A program made the position numbers and the translations under genes. The notes beneath the pieces were generated by a model. It had not been told where the DNA came from and made no database searches. It saw only the letters and a program-made list of their open reading frames with translations. A DNA stretch of 64,000 bases, taken from positions 372,001 through 436,000 of the forward strand of contig NZ_CP086068.1 of the NCBI RefSeq assembly GCF_020783335.1, in the 5' to 3' direction. Source of the stretch: Mucilaginibacter daejeonensis. Its GTDB lineage: Bacteria; Bacteroidota; Bacteroidia; Sphingobacteriales; Sphingobacteriaceae. Below are positions 8,724 to 16,111 of the stretch, in pieces; the first letter of the stretch is position 1, and every line of letters starts with the position of its first letter.

Positions 8724-10121
8724 TCAAAAAGGGAAATAGTTCTTGGCGTTATAATAGCAAATGTCCTGTACCACTTTACCGGTCCACTCGATATCGTTAG
8801 GCAGTTCACCGTTCTCGATATCATCGCCCAACAGGTTACAAAGGATACGGCGGAAGTACTCGTGACGAGGGAACGACAGGAAGCTGCGCGAATCGGTCAG
8901 CATACCGATGAAGCGGCTCAGCAAGCCCATGTTCGACAAGGCGTTCATTTGCTTGATCATACCATCCTTTTGATCCAGGAACCACCAGCCCGAACCGAAC
9001 TGTACCTTACCGGCCACCGAACCATCATTGAAGTTACCGATCATAGTAGCCATCATTTCATTATCGGCAGGGTTAAGGTTGTAGATGATGGTCTTGGCCA
9101 GTTTATCCTCAGTATCCAGCTTGTTCAGGAACTTTGACAGGGCACGTGCCTGGCTAAAGTCGCCAATGGAATCAAAGCCGGTATCAGGACCTAACTGGGT
9201 CAGTAAACGGGTGTTGTTGTTACGCAGCGCACCTAAGTGGAACTGCTGTACCCAACCACGCTCATGATCCCATAAAGCGAACTGGAACAACAACGCCGAT
9301 TTGATCTTCAATATCTCCAGCGGTAACAATACCTTGCCGGTGCGGATCTTATCGAATATATCTTTGATCTCGTCTTCAGTATAGTCCTCGGCGTAGATGT
9401 TCTCCAAACCGTGGTCTGATACCGAGCAGCCGTTCTCGGCAAAAAAGTCATGACGCTTTTTAAGGGCCGACAGGTAGCTGTTATAATCGGTGATGCTTAC
9501 GTTGGCCACTTCTTCCAGTTTGTTTATGTACTGGTTCATGGCAACGGTATCATCGGCGTTCATGGCCTTATCAGGGCGGAAAGCCGGTAACACTTTAACC
9601 ACGGTATCGCCCACCAGTTGCTGGTGAAAGGCCAGGTTATCGATCGGGTCGTCGGTGGTGCAAATGGTCTCCACCTTCATTTTTTTGATCAGTCCTTTAA
9701 CCGAGTACTCTGGCGTTTGCAACATGGCCGTACAATCATCATAGATCTGCTTGGCCGTTTTAGGCGACAGGATATCATTGATGCCGAAGTAGCGTTGCAG
9801 CTCCAGGTGGGTCCAGTGGTATAAAGGATTGCGCAGGGTGTAAGGCACGGTGGCCGCCCATTGCTCAAATTTTTCGTAGTCGGTCTTGTTACCGGTGATG
9901 TAGCTCTCGTTAACACCGTTGGTACGCATGGCGCGCCACTTATAATGATCGCCGTACAGCCAAATGTGGGTCAGGTTCTTGAAATTAAGGTCCTGAGCGA
10001 TCTGGTCTTGTGGTAAATGGCAATGATAGTCAATGATGGGAAGGTCTTTGGCGTACTCGTGGTACAGGCGCTGCGCGGTATCGGTCTGCAGCAAAAAATT
10101 CTCGTCTAAAAACTTTTTCAT
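8724..10121 (-). CDS. uxaC: Glucuronate/galacturonate isomerase
   Basis: A 465-residue uronate isomerase of the amidohydrolase superfamily, interconverting glucuronate and fructuronate, and galacturonate and tagaturonate. Motifs are IIDYHCHLPQDQIA (metal-binding HxH), HIWLYGDHYKWRAMR, TTDDP in mid-protein, and the C-terminal FRRILCNLLGDDIENGE. The ATG at 10121 (MKKFLDENFLL) is chosen over a TTG 18 bases upstream because it matches the family start. First gene of the uxaC-kdgK-eda-transporter operon, which reads leftward from a LacI-type operator. Confidence 0.94.
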   Translation of the reverse strand: MKKFLDENFLLQTDTAQRLYHEYAKDLPIIDYHCHLPQDQIAQDLNFKNLTHIWLYGDHYKWRAMRTNGVNESYITGNKTDYEKFEQWAATVPYTLRNPLYHWTHLELQRYFGINDILSPKTAKQIYDDCTAMLQTPEYSVKGLIKKMKVETICTTDDPIDNLAFHQQLVGDTVVKVLPAFRPDKAMNADDTVAMNQYINKLEEVANVSITDYNSYLSALKKRHDFFAENGCSVSDHGLENIYAEDYTEDEIKDIFDKIRTGKVLLPLEILKIKSALLFQFALWDHERGWVQQFHLGALRNNNTRLLTQLGPDTGFDSIGDFSQARALSKFLNKLDTEDKLAKTIIYNLNPADNEMMATMIGNFNDGSVAGKVQFGSGWWFLDQKDGMIKQMNALSNMGLLSRFIGMLTDSRSFLSFPRHEYFRRILCNLLGDDIENGELPNDIEWTGKVVQDICYYNAKNYFPF

Positions 10122-10307
10122 AAGATGGTAGGCAGTCAAGCGTTGCCAGGTTCGTATCGGTGGCCGCCCTGTGCGGGTAGCAATGGTTCGTTATGTTTTA
10201 TTTACACACGGCTTTAACGGCCATGCGTAAAACACAAACTAAACAATAAAAATCGAGGAATTGAAAGTTTTGGGGCTTAAATGCTGATCAGCACGGCAAA
10301 AAACTAC

Positions 10308-10319
10308 GCAAACGTTTGC
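10308..10319. promoter_or_regulatory. LacI-type operator upstream of the hexuronate operon
   Basis: GCAAACGTTTGC is a perfect 12-bp palindrome with a central CG, the form typical of LacI/GalR-family operators. It lies 187 bases upstream of uxaC. The cognate regulator is not in the window. Function is inferred from palindrome form and position only. Confidence 0.6.
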
Positions 10320-10355
10320 CATTGGTGTAATGGCCGTTTTTGGCATGATAAGATG

Positions 10356-10847
10356 TTAGAAAGCATGGATAATTACCGACACTAACCAATAGCTCAGGTA
10401 AACGAAGGCGGCCAGGAACAATACCAGCACGATCACGATCATGGCGATCACGCCATTGCCGCTACCTTGGTGCCGGCCCTCCTCATAATGTTCCTTTAAT
10501 AGCTTGATGTTACGCAGGTTGGCCTTGTAATAAAAGTCGAACACCTGACCGACTAGCGGTATGGCGCCGATCAGGCCATCGATCAGCACGTTCACCAACA
10601 TCAGGATGATCACCTTGCGGCTGGCACCGTTGCGGGCCATGGTGATCAGCAGGGCAGCGCTCACCATCATACCGGCAGCATCGCCCGCTACGGGAAACAG
10701 GTTGATGATGGGGTCGAGCCCGAAGCGGAAGTTGGTGCCCGGGATCCTGAACTGGTCATCAAATAAGTGCGCTATACGCTCTACCCATTTGAGGCGACCG
10801 GTGAGGATGACGGGTTGTTTGTTGCTGGGCAGATCACGTGCAGGCAT
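10356..10847 (-). CDS. DUF4112 membrane protein
   Basis: A 163-residue inner-membrane protein that I match to DUF4112. The diagnostic block is RFGLDPIINLFPVAGDAAG followed by a hydrophobic stretch, then VNVLIDGLIGAIPLVGQVFDFYYKAN and a short polar segment. A C-terminal hydrophobic segment (around 135-160) follows a Gly-rich linker, so there are two to three membrane segments. Function of the family is unknown. It shares the upstream region of uxaC but has no obvious metabolic tie to it. Confidence 0.8.
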   Translation of the reverse strand: MPARDLPSNKQPVILTGRLKWVERIAHLFDDQFRIPGTNFRFGLDPIINLFPVAGDAAGMMVSAALLITMARNGASRKVIILMLVNVLIDGLIGAIPLVGQVFDFYYKANLRNIKLLKEHYEEGRHQGSGNGVIAMIVIVLVLFLAAFVYLSYWLVSVIIHAF

Positions 10848-10891
10848 GACCTATTAACTGCTTCACGGGCAGATGGTTTGCATTTGTCCGC

Positions 10892-11413
10892 TCATTCTAC
10901 CGGGCCCAGCGCCGAATAAACGTGCTCATCATAGATCACGTCATTCTTATACACTGAACTTTTGATCACGCCTTGCTTTTGGTAACCGGCCTTTTCCAGC
11001 ACCCGCATCGACTTTGGGTTACCGCTGAACACCAGCGCCTGTATGCTAATGATATCTAAGTTGTAGAACGCATAATTGGTCACCAGTTTTACGGCTTCGG
11101 GCATGATGCCGCGGCCCCAGTATTCCTGGCCCAGCCAGTAGCCGATCAGCGGCGTTTTGCGGTACACATCGGCGCGCAGCTCCAGGGCTATGCCGCCCAC
11201 CACCTGGCCGTCCACATCAATGGCAAAGTTCACCAGCGGGTCCTGCTCCATGCAGTAGGCCACCCAATCCTCAGCATCCTTTAAGGTGTAAGGGTTAGGG
11301 TAACGGTCGAACAAATAGGCCGATACGTTGCGGTTATCGGCATGTTCTTGTAATGAGGTCTCGTCGCCGTGCCGCCAGCCGCGCAGGGTAAAAGTGCTTC
11401 CGTGTAGTTCCAT
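10892..11413 (-). CDS. GNAT family N-acetyltransferase (RimJ/RimL type)
   Basis: A 173-residue GNAT acetyltransferase using acetyl-CoA, most like the RimJ/RimL branch that acetylates protein N-termini or small amines. It starts MELHGSTFTLRGWRHGD. The acetyl-CoA-binding segment is WLGQEYWGRGIMPEAVKLV, and the C-terminal NPKSMRVLEKAGYQKQGV block is typical. The frame stays open far upstream, but that part runs antisense to the peptidase gene, so the ATG at 11413 is taken as the start. Acceptor unknown. It is divergent from the S9 peptidase with about 90 bases between starts. Confidence 0.87.
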   Translation of the reverse strand: MELHGSTFTLRGWRHGDETSLQEHADNRNVSAYLFDRYPNPYTLKDAEDWVAYCMEQDPLVNFAIDVDGQVVGGIALELRADVYRKTPLIGYWLGQEYWGRGIMPEAVKLVTNYAFYNLDIISIQALVFSGNPKSMRVLEKAGYQKQGVIKSSVYKNDVIYDEHVYSALGPVE

Positions 11414-11504
11414 TTGTGTAAAGATCGCATCGACATTTAGGGTGCGATGCCCTATATGCGCAAAATAGCCATTATATTTATCAGGCTTGTACTTTAACTC
11501 CTTT

Positions 11505-13955
11505 ATGAAAAAACTGTTCGCATTATTACTGATCACGGCATCGGCGGGTACCCATGCACAAACGCTCCAAAAGCTCACCATCGAAAAGATCATGAGCGAT
11601 CCCAAATGGATGGGCACATCGCCCGAGGGCGTACGCTGGGCCGACGACAGCCGCAAGATATACTTCAACTGGAACCCTGATAAGGCCGACCGCAGCGCCC
11701 TGTACAGCATTACCACCGGCGATCTGCGCCCGCAAAAGGTAAGCGCCGACGAGCGCCGCACCCTATCTTCAGGCGGTGTTTGGAACAAGGCCCATACCCG
11801 CAAGCTTTTTGAAAGTAACGGCGACATCTTTTTGTCGGACGTTAAGAATGGCAAGGTGACCGCCATTGCCGTAACCACCGACCGCGAAAGCAACCCTACT
11901 TTTAATGCTGATGAAACGCAGGTACTGTTCACCCGTAATGATAACCTGTATGCGCTCAGGCTGAACGGTGGTGCCTTAAAACAACTCACCAACTTTACCC
12001 GCGCAACAGCCGCCGCGGCAGTGCCGACCGCTGGTGCCGGTATGCGTGGCGGTGCAGGCCGTGGTAATGCCACCCCGCCCACAGCTGCCCGAGGTGGCAA
12101 CGCCGAGACAGGCAACCCGCAGGACCGCTGGCTGCGTGCCGAGCAGTTAGAACTGTTCGAGGTGATACGCGAGAAGGATAAGAACGACAAGGCCACCGCT
12201 GCCGACCGCAAGGCCATGCAGCCTCTCAAAAAATTAAAAGAGATCGCCATTGGCGAGCAGTCGCTAAGCTATTTGCAGCAAAGCCCTGATGGTCGCTATA
12301 TCACCTATCGTCTGATCAGTGCGGCGGTGGGCGCCAAAAATATCCAGGTGCCCAACTACGTTACGCCTACTGGTTATACCGAGGATATCCCCGGCCGTAC
12401 CAAGGTGGGTGCGCCACAGTCTACCTCCAGGTCATACATTTATGATACCGGGCGCGATACGGTTTACGCCATCTCGACCAAGGGGATACCCGGCATCAAA
12501 GACCTACCCGATTATGTGAAGGATTACCCTAAGCAACTGGAAGAGCGCACCAAACGTAACGACGACCGCGCGGTAGTGGTACAAGGACCGATCTGGAACA
12601 GCACCGGCAAATATGCTGTAGTGGTAGTTACCGCACAGGATAACAAGGACCGTTGGATCATGAAGCTTGATCCGGCCACCGGCCAGTTGAGCCTGATCGA
12701 CCGCCAGCGCGACGAGGCCTGGATAGGAGGGCCCGGCATCAGCGGCGGCGGCTTTGGTAACGCCAATACCGGCTGGGTAGATGATACGCATTTTTACTTC
12801 CAGAGCGAGGCCACCGGTTACTCGCACCTGTACGTGGTCGATGTGGCCAATGGTCAAAAGAAGCAACTCACCAGTGGCAAGTGGGAGGTGTCAGACCTTT
12901 ACCTGTCCAATGATCATAAAACGTTTTACTTTACCGGCAATATCGAGCATCCGGGCATCAGCCATTATTATAAACTGCCTGTCAGTGGCGGCAAACCGGT
13001 AAAACTGACCGGCATGAAGGGTGGCAACAACGTAAGCCTGTCGCCCGATGAAAAGTGGCTGGCCATCCTATACTCTTACTCCAATAAACCGTGGGAGCTT
13101 TACCTGCAACCCAATAAGCCGGGCGCAAAAGCCTCCAAAGTGACCACCTCAACTACGGCCGAATTTAACTCATACGCTTGGCGCGAACCGGAGATGGTGA
13201 CCTTCAAGAACCGTTATGGTGCCGATGTTCACGCACGTGTGTATGCGCCTAAAACACCGCACCCAAGTAAGCCTGCAGTGGTGTTCGTTCATGGCGCCGG
13301 GTATCTGCAAAATGTGCACTACTGGTGGAGCTCGTACTTCCGCGAGTATATGTTCAACAACATGCTGGCCGATAATGGGTACACCGTGATCGATATCGAT
13401 TATACCGGCAGCGCAGGCTATGGCCGCAACTGGCGCACGGGCATCTATCGCCACATGGGTGGTAAGGACCTTGACGACCAGGTGGACGGTATCAAGTTCC
13501 TGGTCGACAAATATGGCGTTGACCCAAAGCACGTGGGTATGTACGGTGGCTCTTACGGCGGCTTCATGACACTGATGGCCATGTTCACACAGCCCGACGT
13601 GGTGGCCGCAGGTGGTGCCCTACGCTCGGTGACCGACTGGGCCCATTACAACCACGGCTATACCAGCAACATCCTGAACGAGCCTTATACCGACGAGAAA
13701 GCCTACAAGCAAAGCTCGCCCATTTACTTTGCCAACGGCCTAAAAGGCCGCCTGCTCATGGCGCATGGCATGGTAGATGTGAACGTGAACTACCAGGACA
13801 TCGTTCGGCTTACGCAAAAGCTGATCGAGCTGCATAAAGAGAACTGGGAGCTGGCCTCATACCCAGTAGAGGACCACGGCTTTGTACAACCCAGCAGCTG
13901 GACCGACGAGTACAAACGCATTTATAAATTATTTGAGGAGACGCTGAAGAAATAA
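11505..13955 (+). CDS. Secreted S9 (prolyl oligopeptidase/DPP-like) serine peptidase
   Basis: An 816-residue periplasmic peptidase. The signal peptide is MKKLFALLLITASAGTHA, with cleavage likely before QTLQK. A beta-propeller follows (TolB/DPPIV-N-like, including FNADETQVLFTRNDNLYAL and LSPDEKWLAILYSYS). The C-terminal alpha/beta-hydrolase domain has the triad Ser683 (YGGSYGGFMTL), Asp758 (HGMVDVNVNYQD) and His791 (EDHGF). It probably removes dipeptides or cleaves oligopeptides taken up from outside. An Ala/Gly/Arg-rich low-complexity insert at about residues 165-205 interrupts the propeller. The ATG at 11505 is used because the signal peptide begins there; a TTG 18 bases upstream is rejected. 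Confidence 0.92.
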   Translation: MKKLFALLLITASAGTHAQTLQKLTIEKIMSDPKWMGTSPEGVRWADDSRKIYFNWNPDKADRSALYSITTGDLRPQKVSADERRTLSSGGVWNKAHTRKLFESNGDIFLSDVKNGKVTAIAVTTDRESNPTFNADETQVLFTRNDNLYALRLNGGALKQLTNFTRATAAAAVPTAGAGMRGGAGRGNATPPTAARGGNAETGNPQDRWLRAEQLELFEVIREKDKNDKATAADRKAMQPLKKLKEIAIGEQSLSYLQQSPDGRYITYRLISAAVGAKNIQVPNYVTPTGYTEDIPGRTKVGAPQSTSRSYIYDTGRDTVYAISTKGIPGIKDLPDYVKDYPKQLEERTKRNDDRAVVVQGPIWNSTGKYAVVVVTAQDNKDRWIMKLDPATGQLSLIDRQRDEAWIGGPGISGGGFGNANTGWVDDTHFYFQSEATGYSHLYVVDVANGQKKQLTSGKWEVSDLYLSNDHKTFYFTGNIEHPGISHYYKLPVSGGKPVKLTGMKGGNNVSLSPDEKWLAILYSYSNKPWELYLQPNKPGAKASKVTTSTTAEFNSYAWREPEMVTFKNRYGADVHARVYAPKTPHPSKPAVVFVHGAGYLQNVHYWWSSYFREYMFNNMLADNGYTVIDIDYTGSAGYGRNWRTGIYRHMGGKDLDDQVDGIKFLVDKYGVDPKHVGMYGGSYGGFMTLMAMFTQPDVVAAGGALRSVTDWAHYNHGYTSNILNEPYTDEKAYKQSSPIYFANGLKGRLLMAHGMVDVNVNYQDIVRLTQKLIELHKENWELASYPVEDHGFVQPSSWTDEYKRIYKLFEETLKK

Positions 13956-13973
13956 ACGTTATGCTCCTAACGA

Positions 13974-14008
13974 AGAAAGCCACCCGGTGCATTACCGGGT
14001 GGCTTTCT
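13974..14008 (+). terminator. Terminator after the S9 peptidase gene
   Basis: A perfect 15-bp stem (13974-13988 / 13994-14008) with a 5-base loop followed by CTTTTTAT. It sits between convergent genes and may serve both. Confidence 0.85.
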
Positions 14009-14029
14009 CTTTTTATAGGGTAAGAAAAA

Positions 14030-15019
14030 TTATCGTTCTAACTCCACGGCCGCGGCGCCGATCTTGTGACCGTCGCGGGTGAACAGGAAGCTCATAGGGT
14101 GATCGGGGTTCTTGATGATCTCTAACAATACAAAGCCCCAGCGTTTCCAAAAGTTCTCCAGCACCTGGCCGTAGGTCTTATTTTGCCATTCATCAAAGGT
14201 GGGGCGGCTGCTGGTACCGCGTAGTGGCATGGCTTCGATAAATATATCGCCACCCACGGGCATCACCTCGTACTCGGGCAAACGGTTGAACAAAAAGGCC
14301 GAATAGAATACCCTGGCGCAGAACTCCTCGAACTGGGCCGGGTGCAGTACATCTTGATGGATCTTTTCCAGCATTTCGGCATGGTAGCGCTTGTTGGCGC
14401 CATTATCCTGCAGGCAAATGATCAGGCCAAAGTCCTGTATCCTTAGCGAGAAGGTGAGGGTGTTGATCTCGTCGCGGTACGAAAATTCGTTCTCGGCATT
14501 ATCTACCTTGAAAATGAACAAGCTGAACGGGTTGAACCCATCGAATATGATCGGCAGGTTAAGGGTTTGCAGCATGAGGTGCAGGTTACCGAATTTGTGG
14601 ATGAGCGCCTCCGAGATGTTGAACTGCTCGCCCTGTGCATGCTGCTGCCTTATGCCGGCCTGTATCTCATTAAAAATGATCCCGTAAAGTAGCTTGCCCG
14701 CCCATTGGAATAACCGCAACGGTTCCAGTTTGGTCACGCCCTCATAACCCTTGTTAAAGGCGTACTCGATCTCGGCCTCCAGCGGTAACAGGTACTGGTC
14801 ATTAACGGCCGATGCGCAGGGCAGTTTCAGGTCCTTGTAGCCTACGTAGTTCTCGTCCAGCAGTTTGATCACCTTGTCTTCCAGGCCGTAGCGGCTCATC
14901 AGCCAGGTAGGGAAGACCTGTATCTTCTCTTCTTCGCTGCTCAGCGCCTCACCGGTCAGGAAACACGTGCCATTGCCAAAATTGAACCGTTTGAACGGGT
15001 TGTATGAAGTTGCCAACAT
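14030..15019 (-). CDS. Conserved protein of unknown function with HNH-like N-terminal Cys motifs
   Basis: A 329-residue soluble protein I do not recognise. The N-terminal 65 residues carry CFLTGE, then VFPTWLMSRYGL and LPCASAVNDQYLLPLE. This arrangement resembles a degenerate HNH/zinc-ribbon region, but only single Cys residues are present. The remainder is alpha/beta with many aromatics (NPFSLFIFKV, FWKRWGFVLLEIIKNPDH). No signal peptide or membrane segment. The ATG at 15019 is preferred; it lies only four bases after TATCTTTG on the coding strand, an exact Bacteroidota -7 element. Either the transcript is nearly leaderless or the true start is further in. An ATG at 15034 is the alternative. 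Confidence 0.6.
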   Translation of the reverse strand: MLATSYNPFKRFNFGNGTCFLTGEALSSEEEKIQVFPTWLMSRYGLEDKVIKLLDENYVGYKDLKLPCASAVNDQYLLPLEAEIEYAFNKGYEGVTKLEPLRLFQWAGKLLYGIIFNEIQAGIRQQHAQGEQFNISEALIHKFGNLHLMLQTLNLPIIFDGFNPFSLFIFKVDNAENEFSYRDEINTLTFSLRIQDFGLIICLQDNGANKRYHAEMLEKIHQDVLHPAQFEEFCARVFYSAFLFNRLPEYEVMPVGGDIFIEAMPLRGTSSRPTFDEWQNKTYGQVLENFWKRWGFVLLEIIKNPDHPMSFLFTRDGHKIGAAAVELER

Positions 15020-15047
15020 GCGGCAAAGATACATAGCCCCACCCAAA

Positions 15048-15073
15048 CCCTCCCCGGAAGGGAGGGCTTTTTG
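15048..15073 (+). repeat. Terminator-like repeat CCCAAACCCTCCCC (copy 1)
   Basis: A 7-bp stem (CCCTCCC / GGGAGGG, 15048-15054 and 15060-15066) with loop CGGAA, then CTTTTTG, preceded by CCCAAA. The same module occurs after fumC at 56082-56114. Here it lies in a divergent intergenic region and points into the epimerase gene, an odd place for a terminator. Its T-tract also supplies a TTTG 16 bases before a TAGCTTTA element ahead of that gene. Confidence 0.65.
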
Positions 15074-15106
15074 TATCCGTTAAAATGCTTAGCTTTATTT
15101 TTTGAT

Positions 15107-16111
15107 ATGGAACTGACATTTGAGCCCTACGAGTTACAACTGAAACATCGCTTTACCATTGCCCGCTTTTCGCGCACTTTTACCCCGCTTATGCTGGTGA
15201 AGATCACGCATGAGGGTGTGACCGGTATAGGCGAGGCCTCAATGGTGCCGTACATGGGCGAGAGCTTGGAGACCGCAACGGCTTTCCTGAATCAGGTGAA
15301 TGCTGATAAGTTAGATAACGGTTTCCAGTACGCCGAAGTGATGGCCTATCTGGATAGCCTGGCGCCTGGCCAGCCCGCCATTAAGGCCGCCATCGATATA
15401 GCCCTGCATGATCTGCAAGGCAAACTCACCGGCCAGCCCTGCTGGAAGTTACTGGGGAGCGACCGTGCACTAATGCCGGTGACCAGCGTGACCATTGGTA
15501 TGGATACGCCCGAAGTGATCATTCAAAAGGTACGTGATGCTGCCGGTGCCAAAGTGATCAAGGTGAAGCTGGGTGGCGATGACGACCGCATACTGATCGA
15601 TACCGTAAGGTCGGTAACCGATGTGCCTTTATTTGTAGATGCCAACCAGGGGTGGACCGACCGCGACCGCAGCCTTGAACTGGTACACTGGCTGCACGAG
15701 CAGGGCGTGCAACTGATCGAGCAACCCTTTGCTAAAACCGACATCGATAGCAATGCCTGGCTTACCGAGCGCAGCCCGATCCCTATACTGGCCGATGAGG
15801 CCGTACAGCGTTTAGCAGATATCGCTCGCGTGGCCGGTGCCTATCATGGCATCAATATCAAGCTCATGAAATCGGCCGGGATGTACGAGGCACACGAGAT
15901 GATCAAAGCCGCCCGCCAACACCAAATGAAGATCCTGATCGGCTGCATGAGCGAGACCAGCTGCGCCACCCTGGCCGCTGCCGCCCTTGCCCCCCAATGT
16001 GACTGGGCCGACCTGGACGGACCGCTGCTCACCAGCAATAACCCCTTTGAAGCTCCGCCCTTTGTGGATGGCAAATGGGTGCTTACTGATAAGCCCGGAC
16101 TGGGGCTGTGA
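15107..16111 (+). CDS. L-Ala-D/L-Glu-type dipeptide epimerase (enolase superfamily)
   Basis: A 334-residue enolase-superfamily enzyme of the muconate-lactonizing subgroup, most like dipeptide epimerases that act on murein-derived L-Ala-D-Glu. Catalytic pieces in order: VIKVKLGGDDD (KxK base pair), FVDANQGW, LIEQPF and LADEAV (three Mg ligands Asp/Glu/Asp), and GINIKLMKSAG (second base Lys). The N-terminal capping domain begins MELTFEPYELQLKHRFTIA. The ATG at 15107 is used because residues upstream are not conserved-looking. The stop abuts the stop of the converging DUF3857 gene with no base between them. Exact dipeptide specificity is inferred. Confidence 0.85.
   Translation: MELTFEPYELQLKHRFTIARFSRTFTPLMLVKITHEGVTGIGEASMVPYMGESLETATAFLNQVNADKLDNGFQYAEVMAYLDSLAPGQPAIKAAIDIALHDLQGKLTGQPCWKLLGSDRALMPVTSVTIGMDTPEVIIQKVRDAAGAKVIKVKLGGDDDRILIDTVRSVTDVPLFVDANQGWTDRDRSLELVHWLHEQGVQLIEQPFAKTDIDSNAWLTERSPIPILADEAVQRLADIARVAGAYHGINIKLMKSAGMYEAHEMIKAARQHQMKILIGCMSETSCATLAAAALAPQCDWADLDGPLLTSNNPFEAPPFVDGKWVLTDKPGLGL

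Noticed and set aside
11414..12250. Long N-terminal extension of the GNAT frame on the minus strand
   Set aside because: It is antisense to the S9 peptidase, has low-complexity Ser/Leu composition and no GNAT similarity. The family start is the ATG at 11413.
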